DNA from: Acidobacteriota bacterium
GTDB lineage: Bacteria; Actinomycetota; Acidimicrobiia; Acidimicrobiales; UBA8190
Direction of reading: 5' to 3'
Length of the DNA: 15,426 bases
Assembly (NCBI GenBank): GCA_028872975.1
Contig: JAGWNV010000032.1
Coordinates: 1-15,426, forward strand
Shown here: positions 1-8,339 of the stretch, piece by piece
How positions within the stretch are numbered: position 1 is the first letter of the stretch
Layout of the letters: every line of letters begins with the position of its first letter
Notes under the pieces: model-generated
What the model saw: only the letters and a program-made list of their open reading frames with translations
Database searches by the model: none
Told to the model about the DNA's origin: nothing
Program-made: the position numbers and the translations under genes

Positions 1-1
1 G

Positions 2-1537
2 GCGATCCCGCCGCGGCAGGTGGTGCTGCACTTCGGCGAGCCGGTCGAGATCGAGTTCGGGTCGCTGCGGGTGTTCACCGCCGGTGGTCGCCGTGTGGAC
101 GAGGGCGGCGCCCACCATCCTCCCGGCGAGGGAAGCGCCGTGGCCGTCGGCCTGCCCGCCCATCTGCCGGTGGGCACCTACGTCGTCGCCTGGCGGGTGG
201 TGTCGGACGACTCGCATCCCGTCCACGGCGGGTTCGTCTTCAGTGTGGGCACCGCCGCGGGCGCCGGCCGCGCCGAGTCGGCGGCAGCGGCGTTGGCGTC
301 GAGCGCGGGCAGCACCGTCGTCGGCGTCGTCTACGGCGTGGTCCGTTTTCTCACCTTCGCGTCGCTTCTCGTCCTCGTCGGTCTCGGCGCCGCCGTCGTG
401 ACGTTGTGGCCCGCTTCCGGCCGGCTCTGCCGGACGCGGCGGACCCTGTGGGCGTCGTGGGCCGGCCTCTTCGTGACGAGCGTGGCCGGGGTCGCCGTCC
501 AGGGCGTCTACGCCGCCGCCCTCCCCTTCGGACGCATCGTCTCACCGGCGCTCTTCGGTGAGGTGTTGCGGACCCGTTTCGGCGAGGTCCAGGTGCTGCG
601 GATGGCCCTACTCGTCGCCGTGGTGCCGCCCCTCGTCTCGTTGTGCCGGGCGCCGGAGGCGCGTCGGCGCCTCGCCGATGGGGCTGGGGCGATCCTCGCC
701 GTCGGCCTCCTCCTCACCCCCGGGCTCGCCGGGCACGCCTCGGAGACTGGAAACGGCGTGGTGGGCGAGACGGTCGACGCTCTGCACCTCGCCGCCGCCG
801 CCGCGTGGATCGGGGGGATCGTCCTCATCGCCCTGGTGCTCCTGCCCGGCCTGTCCAGGGAGCCGCCGGCCCCGGGCGCCGGCGAGCTGGCCCGCCGGTT
901 CTCGCCCTTCGCCGTCGGCGCCGTGGGGGTCGTCGTGACGACCGGCCTGGTCCAGTCGCTGCGACAGGTCGGGAGCTGGTACGCCCTCCTGCACACGCCC
1001 TATGGCCGCATGCTGGTGGTGAAGGTCTCGCTGGTGGCGTTGCTCGTCGTGCTCGGGGCCACCGCCAGACGGAGCCTCACCGGTCCCCGACGCAGCGGCG
1101 GGCCGCACCGGGGCACACGGGTGGTCCCCGCCGAGCTGCTCGCGGCCGCCACCGTGCTCGCCGTCACGTCGCTCCTCGTGAACGCCGCCCCTGCCCGACA
1201 GGCCGCCGCCACGCCGTTCGTCCGGGCCTTCGACGTCCTCGGCGTGCAGGTGAACGCCGTCGTCGGTCCCTCTCAGGTGGGGACGGGCAATGCCTTCCAC
1301 TTCTACGTCCTCGGTCGCACCGGCACGCCCGAGGCCATCGCCGAGCTCGACGCGTCGATCAGCCTGCCCGCCGCCGGCGTCGGCCCCAGGGCGCTGGCGC
1401 TCACCGTCGCCGGCCCCGGGCACTACCAGGCCCCCGACGTCGACATCCCCCGCGCCGGCAACTGGCTCCTGCTGGTCACGGTGCGGACCGCGCCCGGCGC
1501 CGAGCAGCAGGTCCGCGCCACGCTTCCCGTCCACTGA
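2..1537 (+). CDS. CopC-CopD copper resistance/uptake fusion, 5'-truncated by window edge
   Basis: This copper-handling membrane protein has 511 codons in the window, and the reading frame is open to the left edge, so its start and signal peptide lie outside. Numbering from the first complete codon, residues 1-85 are a CopC-type domain with the typical FGEPVEIEFGSLRV strand and the DDSHPVHGG metal-site motif (D70, H72, H75). A Gly/Ala linker leads into about eight membrane helices of the CopD family (roughly 105-400), including H262 in LHLAAAAAWIGG and the TPYGRMLVVKVSL segment. The last ~100 residues form a soluble domain resembling FixH/YtkA-like beta-sandwiches; that assignment is tentative. 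Known CopC binds Cu(II) outside the membrane and CopD is thought to move copper inward. A DoxX-Rieske gene follows 47 bp downstream on the same strand, so co-transcription is likely. The family is secure, the direction of transport less so. Confidence 0.9.
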   Translation, partial: AIPPRQVVLHFGEPVEIEFGSLRVFTAGGRRVDEGGAHHPPGEGSAVAVGLPAHLPVGTYVVAWRVVSDDSHPVHGGFVFSVGTAAGAGRAESAAAALASSAGSTVVGVVYGVVRFLTFASLLVLVGLGAAVVTLWPASGRLCRTRRTLWASWAGLFVTSVAGVAVQGVYAAALPFGRIVSPALFGEVLRTRFGEVQVLRMALLVAVVPPLVSLCRAPEARRRLADGAGAILAVGLLLTPGLAGHASETGNGVVGETVDALHLAAAAAWIGGIVLIALVLLPGLSREPPAPGAGELARRFSPFAVGAVGVVVTTGLVQSLRQVGSWYALLHTPYGRMLVVKVSLVALLVVLGATARRSLTGPRRSGGPHRGTRVVPAELLAAATVLAVTSLLVNAAPARQAAATPFVRAFDVLGVQVNAVVGPSQVGTGNAFHFYVLGRTGTPEAIAELDASISLPAAGVGPRALALTVAGPGHYQAPDVDIPRAGNWLLLVTVRTAPGAEQQVRATLPVH

Positions 1538-1584
1538 CGAGGGTGCCCTGTCCGAAGGGCGCAGGAGCGGCTTGAATTGCAGGG

Positions 1585-2829
1585 ATGGGGGAGGAGGAGG
1601 GGGTGACGGGGACGGCCGCGCCGGCCCGGGCGCCCAGGTTCTGGGGCTGGGCGGCGCCCACGCCGAGGGCGCTGTACTCGGCGGGCTGGGTGCTGGTCCC
1701 CTTGCGGGCCTTCCTCGGGGTCACCTTCCTCTTCGCCGGGCTCCAGAAGCTCGCCAATCCGGCCTTCTTCAAGGCGTCGAACCCCGTCTCCATCCAGGCC
1801 CAGCTGGCCGGCGCGGCGCGCCGGAGCCCGGTGCACGCCCTCGTCACCCCCCTCGCCCACGTGGGGGTGGCGGTGGGCCTGGTGCTCGCCCTCGCCGAGG
1901 TGGCCGTCGGGCTCGGCGCCCTCCTCGGGCTGTGGACGCGGGCCGCCGCCGCCGGCGGGCTCGTGCTTTCGGTGCTGCTCTTCCTCACGGTGAGCTTCCA
2001 CTCGAGCCCCTACTACACCGGCTCCGATCTCGTCTTCGCCTTCGCCTGGACGCCGCTGCTCCTGGCCGGCTCCGGCGGCGTCCTCGCCGCCGACGCCATG
2101 ATCGCCAACCGGGCCCGCGACGCCATGGGGGCGCCGCGCCGGGCCGTCGTCCCCATGTCCTTCGCCGTGGTCCGGCGCAGCTGTGGCGTCTACGCCGAGG
2201 GCGGTTGCCGGGTCCGAAACGGCGCCGCCTGCGAACCGGCGCCCTGCCCCTTCCTGGCCGTGCGGGCGCCCGAGCCCGCCCGGCTCGACGTCCGGGAGCT
2301 CGACCGGCGGACGGTGGCGGCCATGGGGGTGGCCTCGGCCGGGGCCACGCTCCTCGGCCTCCTGGCCGCCTCGGGCACCGCCGAGGCCGGGCGCCTGGTG
2401 GGCGGGGCCAAGGCCGTCGCCGACACCCCCGTGCTGGGTGGCCCCGCCACGGCGCCCGGAGGCGGGTCCACCACGACGACGGCCCCGGCATCGGGTGGTC
2501 CTCCCGGGACCTCGGCACCGGCCGGCACCGCCATCGGCGCGGCGAGCGTCGTCCCCGTCGGGGGGGCGGCGTCGTTCACCGACCCGAAGACCGGCGACCC
2601 GTCCCTCGTCGTCCAACCCCGGGCGGGCGAGTTCGTCGCCTTCGACGCCGTGTGCCCGCACGCCGGCTGCACGGTGGCGTACCAGGCCGCCCAACGGCTC
2701 TTCGTGTGCCCGTGCCACGGGTCGGAGTTCAGCGGCACCACCGGGGCGCTGCGCCTCGGGCCGGCCACGACGGGCCTCACCCGCATCCAGGTGACCGAGG
2801 GGCCCGACGGCCAGCTCTACGTCGTCTGA
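1585..2829 (+). CDS. DoxX-family membrane protein fused to a Rieske [2Fe-2S] domain
   Basis: The 414-residue protein has two recognisable parts. Residues ~34-169 form four membrane helices with the DoxX-type RAFLGVTFLFAGLQKL segment. A fifth hydrophobic helix at ~243-263, preceded by DRR, leads through a Thr/Gly/Pro-rich linker into a Rieske domain. There CPHAGC (357-362) and CPCHGS (375-380) give cluster ligands C357, H359, C375, H378 and the disulfide pair C362/C377. Positive charges after helix 4 and before helix 5 suggest the Rieske domain is outside. The loop between helices 4 and 5 would then be cytoplasmic; it carries four cysteines (C200, C208, C216, C221). DoxD/DoxX proteins are linked to quinone reduction in thiosulfate oxidation, so a membrane redox role is inferred. 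GTG at 1603, six bases after an AGGAGG at 1591-1596, is a strong alternative start. The gene ends 21 bp from the convergent copper monooxygenase. Confidence 0.9.
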   Translation: MGEEEGVTGTAAPARAPRFWGWAAPTPRALYSAGWVLVPLRAFLGVTFLFAGLQKLANPAFFKASNPVSIQAQLAGAARRSPVHALVTPLAHVGVAVGLVLALAEVAVGLGALLGLWTRAAAAGGLVLSVLLFLTVSFHSSPYYTGSDLVFAFAWTPLLLAGSGGVLAADAMIANRARDAMGAPRRAVVPMSFAVVRRSCGVYAEGGCRVRNGAACEPAPCPFLAVRAPEPARLDVRELDRRTVAAMGVASAGATLLGLLAASGTAEAGRLVGGAKAVADTPVLGGPATAPGGGSTTTTAPASGGPPGTSAPAGTAIGAASVVPVGGAASFTDPKTGDPSLVVQPRAGEFVAFDAVCPHAGCTVAYQAAQRLFVCPCHGSEFSGTTGALRLGPATTGLTRIQVTEGPDGQLYVV

Positions 2830-2850
2830 GCGCGGCGGGCGCCCGGGTGG

Positions 2851-4017
2851 CTAGATGACGGGCTTGGGGCCGATGTACTGCACGATGGCCAGGCACATCT
2901 CGTCCGACGAGCCGTCGCCCCAGGTGACGAAGCGGGCGGGCAGCGTGCGGAGCTGGGGCAGCTTCTGGCGCAAGGTGGGGTCGAAGCTGCAGGTGACCTG
3001 CATCCGCGATCCGGCCGGGGCCGTGACGGGGACCGAGAGGTTGTAGGAGCGCTGGTAGTCGAAGTTGTAGTTCGGGACGTCGAGGAGGGTCTTGGCGTTC
3101 GGGGTGCCGGGGTTGAGGACCACCTTCATGCTCTGGCCGAGCAGGTGCATGTGGGCGGTCAGGCGGACGATCTTCCCGGGCGGGATGGACCAGCTGCACG
3201 ACGTGGTGTCGGCGGCGGGCGGGTCGAGGGGGTTGCGGCCGCAGACCGACTCGAGGAGGCTCACGAACTGGGCCTGGTCCCTGCCGGTGCGCTGGGCCAG
3301 GTCGGCGAGCGAGGCGCTGCGGTCGCAGAGGGGCCCGCTCACCCCGGCCGGGCAGGGGATGTCGGGCGGGGCGGGCAGCAGGTCGAGGCTCAGCGCCTTC
3401 AAGTGGTCGGTCGCCGGGACGGTGTCGAGCTCGAGCTTGCTGGCCACCGGGGCGTCGCCGACGAGCATGTTGTAGTGGACCTGCATCACCACGAGGCTGC
3501 CCTTCGGGAAGGGCACGCCCGTGCCGGAAGGCTCGACGTCCTGCCCGTGGCCGGGGGCCCAGGCGGTGAGCCAGGGGGTGTCGGAGATCTGGGTCAGGTT
3601 CGACCCCGGAAGCGGCGTCTCCCCGAAGCAGGTCCATCCCTTCCCGCCACCGTCGGCCTGTTGGGCCTGGGCGGCCAGGTCGGGCGGCACCAGGAAGAGG
3701 ATGGCGTGGTGCACCTCGGGGCTCTGCGGGAAGAACTGGCTGGCGACGATGAAGGAGTCCGCCGTCACGTGGGGGTCGACGAGCGTGCAGTGGTAGTCGT
3801 CGGTCCCCCCACCGGCCGGCGCCTGGGGCGTGTAGGCCGTCCCCTGCAGCGTGATGGTCGACGCCTCGGGCAGCGGTGCGGTGGAGTTCGACGGGGTGGG
3901 CGAGGCAGCCGAGCCCGACACGGTGGTGACGAGGAAGGCCAGGAGCCCCGCCGATGCGGCGACGGAGAAGGCGACGAAGCCGGCTCTTCGCCGGCGCGCT
4001 CCCCCCGAGCCAGCCAC
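2851..4017 (-). CDS. Secreted type II copper monooxygenase, PHM/DBH-like
   Basis: The 388-residue protein has an N-terminal RRRR stretch and a hydrophobic segment (~13-31) ending in an Ala/Ser-rich site, so it is probably exported; no lipobox cysteine is seen. It carries the full ligand pattern known from peptidylglycine alpha-hydroxylating monooxygenase and dopamine beta-hydroxylase. H103 and H104 (EVHHAI) plus H181 (MQVHYN) form the first copper site. H289 and H291 (LTAHMHLLG) plus M374 (GDGSSDEMC) form the second. These enzymes hydroxylate using two coppers, O2 and a one-electron donor such as ascorbate; the bacterial substrate is unknown. A Cys-containing stretch (C222, C231, C259, C274) separates the two copper halves. 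The GTG start at 4017 is preceded by a TAGCTT hexamer 6 nt upstream. The gene converges on the CopCD/DoxX-Rieske genes, which fits copper supply and electron delivery, but the partnership is inference. Confidence 0.88.
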   Translation of the reverse strand: MAGSGGARRRRAGFVAFSVAASAGLLAFLVTTVSGSAASPTPSNSTAPLPEASTITLQGTAYTPQAPAGGGTDDYHCTLVDPHVTADSFIVASQFFPQSPEVHHAILFLVPPDLAAQAQQADGGGKGWTCFGETPLPGSNLTQISDTPWLTAWAPGHGQDVEPSGTGVPFPKGSLVVMQVHYNMLVGDAPVASKLELDTVPATDHLKALSLDLLPAPPDIPCPAGVSGPLCDRSASLADLAQRTGRDQAQFVSLLESVCGRNPLDPPAADTTSCSWSIPPGKIVRLTAHMHLLGQSMKVVLNPGTPNAKTLLDVPNYNFDYQRSYNLSVPVTAPAGSRMQVTCSFDPTLRQKLPQLRTLPARFVTWGDGSSDEMCLAIVQYIGPKPVI

Positions 4018-4023
4018 GGCCCC

Positions 4024-4029
4024 AAGCTA
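4024..4029 (-). promoter_or_regulatory. Putative -10 element of the copper monooxygenase
   Basis: TAGCTT on the minus strand lies 6 nt before the GTG start at 4017, which would give a leaderless transcript. No clear -35 is visible. It sits in a 60-bp region shared with the divergent MMPL gene. Confidence 0.5.
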
Positions 4030-4063
4030 GCAGTGCCGGGGCCGGGCCGAGCCGGCGGTGTGG

Positions 4064-4069
4064 GACACT
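4064..4069 (+). promoter_or_regulatory. Putative -10 element of the MMPL exporter
   Basis: GACACT (A at position 2, T at position 6) lies 8 nt before the GTG at 4078. No Shine-Dalgarno sequence precedes that start, so leaderless expression is possible. The match to consensus is weak. Confidence 0.3.
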
Positions 4070-4077
4070 CTCGCCCC

Positions 4078-6306
4078 GTGCGTGCCCTCGCTGCCTGGTG
4101 CGTCGCCCGCCGGCGCCTGGTGGTGCTGCTGTGGATCGCCCTCCTCCTCGGGGCGACCGCAGCGTCACGGGCGGTGGGGAGCGACTACACGAACAGCTTC
4201 ACCCTGCCGAAGACGCCCTCCACCGAGGCCATCAACCTCCTGAAGGCCGTGTCCCCGAAGGTGTCGGGCGACACCGAGCAGATCGTCGTGGGCACGTCCG
4301 GTGGTGCCCGCGTGACCGACGGCGACGTGCGGGCCCGGGTCGAGGCCATGCTGGGGCGCGTCGGGCGGCTCCGGCACGTGAGCGAGATCGCCAGCCCCTA
4401 CGGGGCCCAGGGCGCCGGGCGCATCAGCTCCTCGGGGACCGTCGCCTTCGCCACCGTCACCTTCGACGTGCTGGCCCAGAACCTCTCCGACTCCTTCGCC
4501 ACCACCTTCGTGCGGACAGCGAGGTCTGGGGACGGCCCCGGCGTGCGCGTGGCGGTGTCGGGGCAGCTCGCCGAGCAGTCGAACCCGAGGACGCTGGGCG
4601 GGACCGGGCCGGGGATCCTCCTCGCCGGGGTGGTGCTGCTCCTCGTCTTCGGCTCGGTCTTCGCCATGGCCCTGCCCCTCGTCTCTGCCCTGGTGTCGCT
4701 GGGCACGGCGGTGGCGCTCATCGGGTTGCTCAGCCACCTGCTCAAGATGCCGCAGTTCTCGAGCCAGCTGGTCCTGCTCGTGGGGCTGGGCGTGGGCGTC
4801 GACTACGCCCTGTTCATCGTCACCCGCCACCGCCAGGGGCTCCTCGCCGGCCGTGACGTCCCCGCCTCCATCGTCGAGGCGGTCGACACGTCGGGACGGG
4901 CCGTGCTCTTCGCCGGCATCACCGTCTGCATCGCCCTCCTCGGCATGTTCGCCCTTGGGGTGAGCTTCCTCTACGGCCTGGCCGTCGCCGCCGCCCGCGG
5001 CGTGGCCCTCACCATGCTGGCTGCCATCACCCTGCTGCCGGCCCTGCTCGGGTTCATCGGGCCGAAGATCCTCTCCCGGCGCCAGAAGCGCGAGCTCGCC
5101 ACCACCGGCCCCCGGGTGGTGGGGGCGGGGTCGAAGGGGTTCTGGTCGCGCTGGGCCGACGTCGTCCGGGCCCGCCCCGTGCTGCCGGCGGTGGGTGCCC
5201 TCGCCGTGGTCGTGGTGGTGGCCCTGCCGTTCTTCTCCCTGCGGCTCGGCTCCTCCGACCAGGGCAACGACCCGCCCGGCACGACGACCCGCCAGGCCTA
5301 CGACCTCCTGGCCCGGGGGTTCGGCCCCGGCTTCAACGGCCCGCTCCAGCTGGTGAGCGTCGTCCACGACAGCGCCGAGCAGGCGGCCCTGCGGCGGGTG
5401 GTGGAGGCGGTGGGTGCCCAGCCCGACGTGGCCCGGGTGTCGCCCCCGGTCGTGGTCCCCGACAACCGGGGCTCGGAGGTGGTGCTCGTCGAGGCCTATC
5501 CCCGAAGCGCCCCCCAGGACGCGGCGACCACCGACCTCGTCGAGCACCTGCGCGCCCGCACCGTCCCCGCCGCCCTGGGCGGGTCCTCGCTCACCGTCTA
5601 CGTGGGCGGCACCACGGCCGTCTTCGTGGACTTCGCCAAGGTCCTCTCCGCCAAGCTGGCCCTCTTCATCGGGGTCGTCGTGCTCCTGTCGTTCCTGCTG
5701 CTGGCCTTCGTGCTGCGCAGCCTGGTGATCCCGCTCATCTCGGCGGCGATGAACATGCTCTCCATCGGGGCCGCCTTCGGGGTGGTGGTGGCGGTGTTCC
5801 AGTGGGGATGGGCCGGGGGCCTCATCGGCGTGAGCCGGACGGGGCCGGTCGAGGCCTTCCTCCCCGTCATGCTCTTCGCCATCCTCTTCGGCCTGTCCAT
5901 GGACTACCAGGTGTTCCTGGTCACCCGGATCCACGAGGAGTGGCTGAAGAGCGGCGACAACGCCACGGCGGTGCGCAGGGGGCTCGCCGCCACCGGGAAG
6001 ACGATCACGGCGGCCGCCCTCATCATGATCTTCGTCTTCGGCTCGTTCGTCTTCGGCGGCGAGCCCGTGATCAAGGAGTTCGGCCTGGGGCTCGCCGGCG
6101 GCATCCTCATCGACGCCGTGGTGATCCGCATGGCCATCGTGCCGGCCCTCATGCTCCTCACCGGGTCGTCGAACTGGTGGCTCCCCGGCCGGCTCGACCG
6201 CCTGCTCCCCCGGATCGGCTTCGATCCCGGCCCGGGCGCGCCCGGCCCCGGCGCCGCCCCGGAGGCCGAACCGGCCGGCGCCGTTCAGCCGGCGTCGCCC
6301 CGGTAG
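4078..6306 (+). CDS. MMPL-family RND transporter
   Basis: This 742-residue inner-membrane exporter has the doubled RND layout: a first helix at ~12-33, a soluble extracytoplasmic domain (~35-180), five clustered helices (~180-340), a second soluble domain (~395-525) and a second helix cluster (~525-710). The proton-relay motifs typical of MmpL proteins are intact, D242-Y243 in GLGVGVDYALFIVTRH and D609-Y610 in FGLSMDYQVFLVTR. Such proteins use the proton gradient to export lipids, siderophores or drugs; the substrate cannot be read here. GTG 4078 is chosen because RALAAWCVARRRLVVLLW is the typical N-terminus and the frame upstream only mirrors the divergent gene. The length is normal for the smaller actinobacterial MMPL class. 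The last 22 bases overlap the 3' end of the convergent AHSA1 gene. Confidence 0.93.
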   Translation: MRALAAWCVARRRLVVLLWIALLLGATAASRAVGSDYTNSFTLPKTPSTEAINLLKAVSPKVSGDTEQIVVGTSGGARVTDGDVRARVEAMLGRVGRLRHVSEIASPYGAQGAGRISSSGTVAFATVTFDVLAQNLSDSFATTFVRTARSGDGPGVRVAVSGQLAEQSNPRTLGGTGPGILLAGVVLLLVFGSVFAMALPLVSALVSLGTAVALIGLLSHLLKMPQFSSQLVLLVGLGVGVDYALFIVTRHRQGLLAGRDVPASIVEAVDTSGRAVLFAGITVCIALLGMFALGVSFLYGLAVAAARGVALTMLAAITLLPALLGFIGPKILSRRQKRELATTGPRVVGAGSKGFWSRWADVVRARPVLPAVGALAVVVVVALPFFSLRLGSSDQGNDPPGTTTRQAYDLLARGFGPGFNGPLQLVSVVHDSAEQAALRRVVEAVGAQPDVARVSPPVVVPDNRGSEVVLVEAYPRSAPQDAATTDLVEHLRARTVPAALGGSSLTVYVGGTTAVFVDFAKVLSAKLALFIGVVVLLSFLLLAFVLRSLVIPLISAAMNMLSIGAAFGVVVAVFQWGWAGGLIGVSRTGPVEAFLPVMLFAILFGLSMDYQVFLVTRIHEEWLKSGDNATAVRRGLAATGKTITAAALIMIFVFGSFVFGGEPVIKEFGLGLAGGILIDAVVIRMAIVPALMLLTGSSNWWLPGRLDRLLPRIGFDPGPGAPGPGAAPEAEPAGAVQPASPR

Positions 6307-6794
6307 CCCTCCGGCGGTCCCTCCTGGTGCCCGAGCACGGGCTCGAAGGCGCCCACGTAGTGCTCGAAGCGCGCCTGCCAGGTGTCGGCCGCGGACCCCG
6401 TCTCGAGGTTGTCCAAACAGGCCTCCCAGCCCGCTGCGTTGCGCGCCGCGTGGTCGGCGCGGAGCTCCTCGGTGAGGACGAAGACGGTGCCCCCGTCGGG
6501 CGCCGGCGCCAGGTCGAAGCCGATGGCGTCCTCCCCCCAGGTGAACCGCACCCGCCGGGGCGGGTCCCACTCGAGCACGGTGCCGGGCAGGGGGTCGATG
6601 TCGTGGTCGTCGAAGTGGTGGACGAGGAGCGCCCCGGCGCGCCACTCGGCGATCTCGATGCGGGTGGGGAACCAGGCGCGCATCTCGGCCGGGTCGGTGA
6701 CGGCCCGCCAGACCTCGTCCACGGGCCGGGCCAGGTGGCGCTCGAAGCGCAGGACGGGGCGGGCCCCTTCACGCAAGAGCGTCGCTTCTCTCAT
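6285..6794 (-). CDS. AHSA1/SRPBCC-domain protein
   Basis: The 169-residue soluble protein has the START-like/AHSA1 pattern: an opening strand with HLARPVDEVWRAVTDPAEM, then MRAWFPTRIEIAEWRAG, a WDPPRRVRFTW strand, and a long C-terminal helix including AGWEACLDNL. The fold forms a hydrophobic cavity; most bacterial members have no proven ligand. ATG 6794 is chosen because it overlaps the TGA of the upstream ArsR gene in a 4-base ATGA, giving translational coupling. ArsR-AHSA1 pairs are a common bacterial arrangement, which supports both calls. The frame remains open far upstream but that part only mirrors other genes. The 3' end overlaps the convergent MMPL gene by 22 bases. Confidence 0.9.
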   Translation of the reverse strand: MREATLLREGARPVLRFERHLARPVDEVWRAVTDPAEMRAWFPTRIEIAEWRAGALLVHHFDDHDIDPLPGTVLEWDPPRRVRFTWGEDAIGFDLAPAPDGGTVFVLTEELRADHAARNAAGWEACLDNLETGSAADTWQARFEHYVGAFEPVLGHQEGPPEGYRGDAG

Positions 6795-7126
6795 GACGGC
6801 GTCCTCCTCGACGGTCGAGCCGGGCGTGCCAGGTGTCGCTCGAGCTTGTCCAGGCTGGCCCGCCACGTGCGCCGGTAGGGCTCGAGCCACTCGTCGAGCT
6901 CGATGAGCGGCTCGGGGCGGACCCGGTAGAAGCGGCGCTGGCCGTCGGGCCGGACGCTCACCAGCCCGGCGTCGCGCAGCACCCGCAGGTGCTTGGAGAC
7001 GGTGGGCTGGCTCATCGACAGCTGGGCCACGAGGGCCTGCACCGGGCGCTCGCCCTTGCGGAGCTCGTCGAGGATCTGGCGGCGGCTGGGCTCGGCCAGG
7101 ACCTCGATGGTGGCGCCGGCGGGCAC
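6791..7126 (-). CDS. ArsR-family winged-helix transcriptional regulator
   Basis: The 111-residue regulator has a standard ArsR/SmtB winged helix: SRRQILDELRKGERPV, recognition helix ~38-52 with SMSQPTVSKHLRVLRDAGLV, then the wing with DGQRRFYRVR. The metal-binding cysteine motif of arsenic and zinc sensors is absent (there is no Cys at all), so it belongs to the non-metal group that usually pairs with AHSA1 genes. The C-terminal part (EWLEPYRRTWRASLDKLE) is the usual extension of that group. GTG 7126 is the start. The promoter described separately places transcription initiation at or near this codon. It is the first gene of a two-gene operon and lies divergent to the ABC transporter operon, a likely regulatory target besides itself; that is inferred from position. 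Confidence 0.93.
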   Translation of the reverse strand: MPAGATIEVLAEPSRRQILDELRKGERPVQALVAQLSMSQPTVSKHLRVLRDAGLVSVRPDGQRRFYRVRPEPLIELDEWLEPYRRTWRASLDKLERHLARPARPSRRTPS

Positions 7127-7132
7127 CCCAGA

Positions 7133-7162
7133 AATATACGCAGATCAACATATGTCTGTCAA
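7133..7162 (-). promoter_or_regulatory. Near-consensus leaderless promoter and probable ArsR operator
   Basis: On the minus strand TTGACA (7162-7157) is followed by an 18-nt spacer and TATATT (7138-7133), only 6 nt before the GTG at 7126, so the mRNA should begin at or next to the start codon. The spacer holds imperfect dyads, CAGA-N10-TCTG around a palindromic ACATATGT core. This is a plausible site for autorepression. Confidence 0.75.
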
Positions 7163-7164
7163 GG

Positions 7165-7170
7165 CATACT
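7165..7170 (+). promoter_or_regulatory. Possible -10 for the divergent ABC operon
   Basis: CATACT on the plus strand adjoins the ArsR promoter. Initiation near 7177 would leave a leader of about 120 nt before the ATPase start. TAGCGT at 7197-7202 is a competing candidate. No good -35 supports either. Confidence 0.25.
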
Positions 7171-7251
7171 GTGCCGGGAGGGCCGGCGGCGGGCGGTAGC
7201 GTCGGGCGCCGCGGCCGATGAGATCGGGCGCCGGCGTTCGTCTTCCGTCCC

Positions 7252-7298
7252 ATGGTCGAGGAAAGGGTTGTGGTGCCGATGCTCCAGGACGGCACCCC

Positions 7299-7302
<4 letters not shown>
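7252..7302 (+). CDS. Possible 16-residue leader peptide upstream of the ABC ATPase
   Basis: The short frame reads MVEERVVVPMLQDGTP and its TGA overlaps the GTG start of the ATPase gene in a 4-base GTGA. It contains a purine-rich GAGGAAAGGG (7258-7267) that could serve as ribosome-binding site for internal starts at GTG 7270, GTG 7273 or ATG 7279. Translation ending on the ATPase start would explain why GTG 7299 itself has no adjacent Shine-Dalgarno sequence. No family is recognised, and the frame could be chance. Confidence 0.35.

Positions 7303-8335
<1,033 letters not shown>

Positions 8336-8339
<4 letters not shown>

Noticed and set aside
2836..2845. CGGGCGCCCG palindrome between the convergent DoxX-Rieske and monooxygenase genes as a terminator
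   Set aside because: Perfect palindrome with almost no loop and no T-run; expected by chance in such GC-rich DNA.
3145..4077. Long plus-strand open frame running into the MMPL gene, giving an apparent 1053-residue protein
   Set aside because: The part before 4078 mirrors the PHM-like gene on the other strand and shows low-complexity Gly/Arg/Val sequence; MMPL homology begins at GTG 4078.
4165..6645. Long minus-strand open frame opposite the MMPL exporter
   Set aside because: His/Gly/Asp/Glu-rich shadow composition with no recognisable domain; typical of antisense frames in high-GC DNA.
7218..7298. Upstream ATG start for the ABC ATPase
   Set aside because: The added 27 residues show no family similarity and the segment holds the probable leader ORF and its SD-like sequence.
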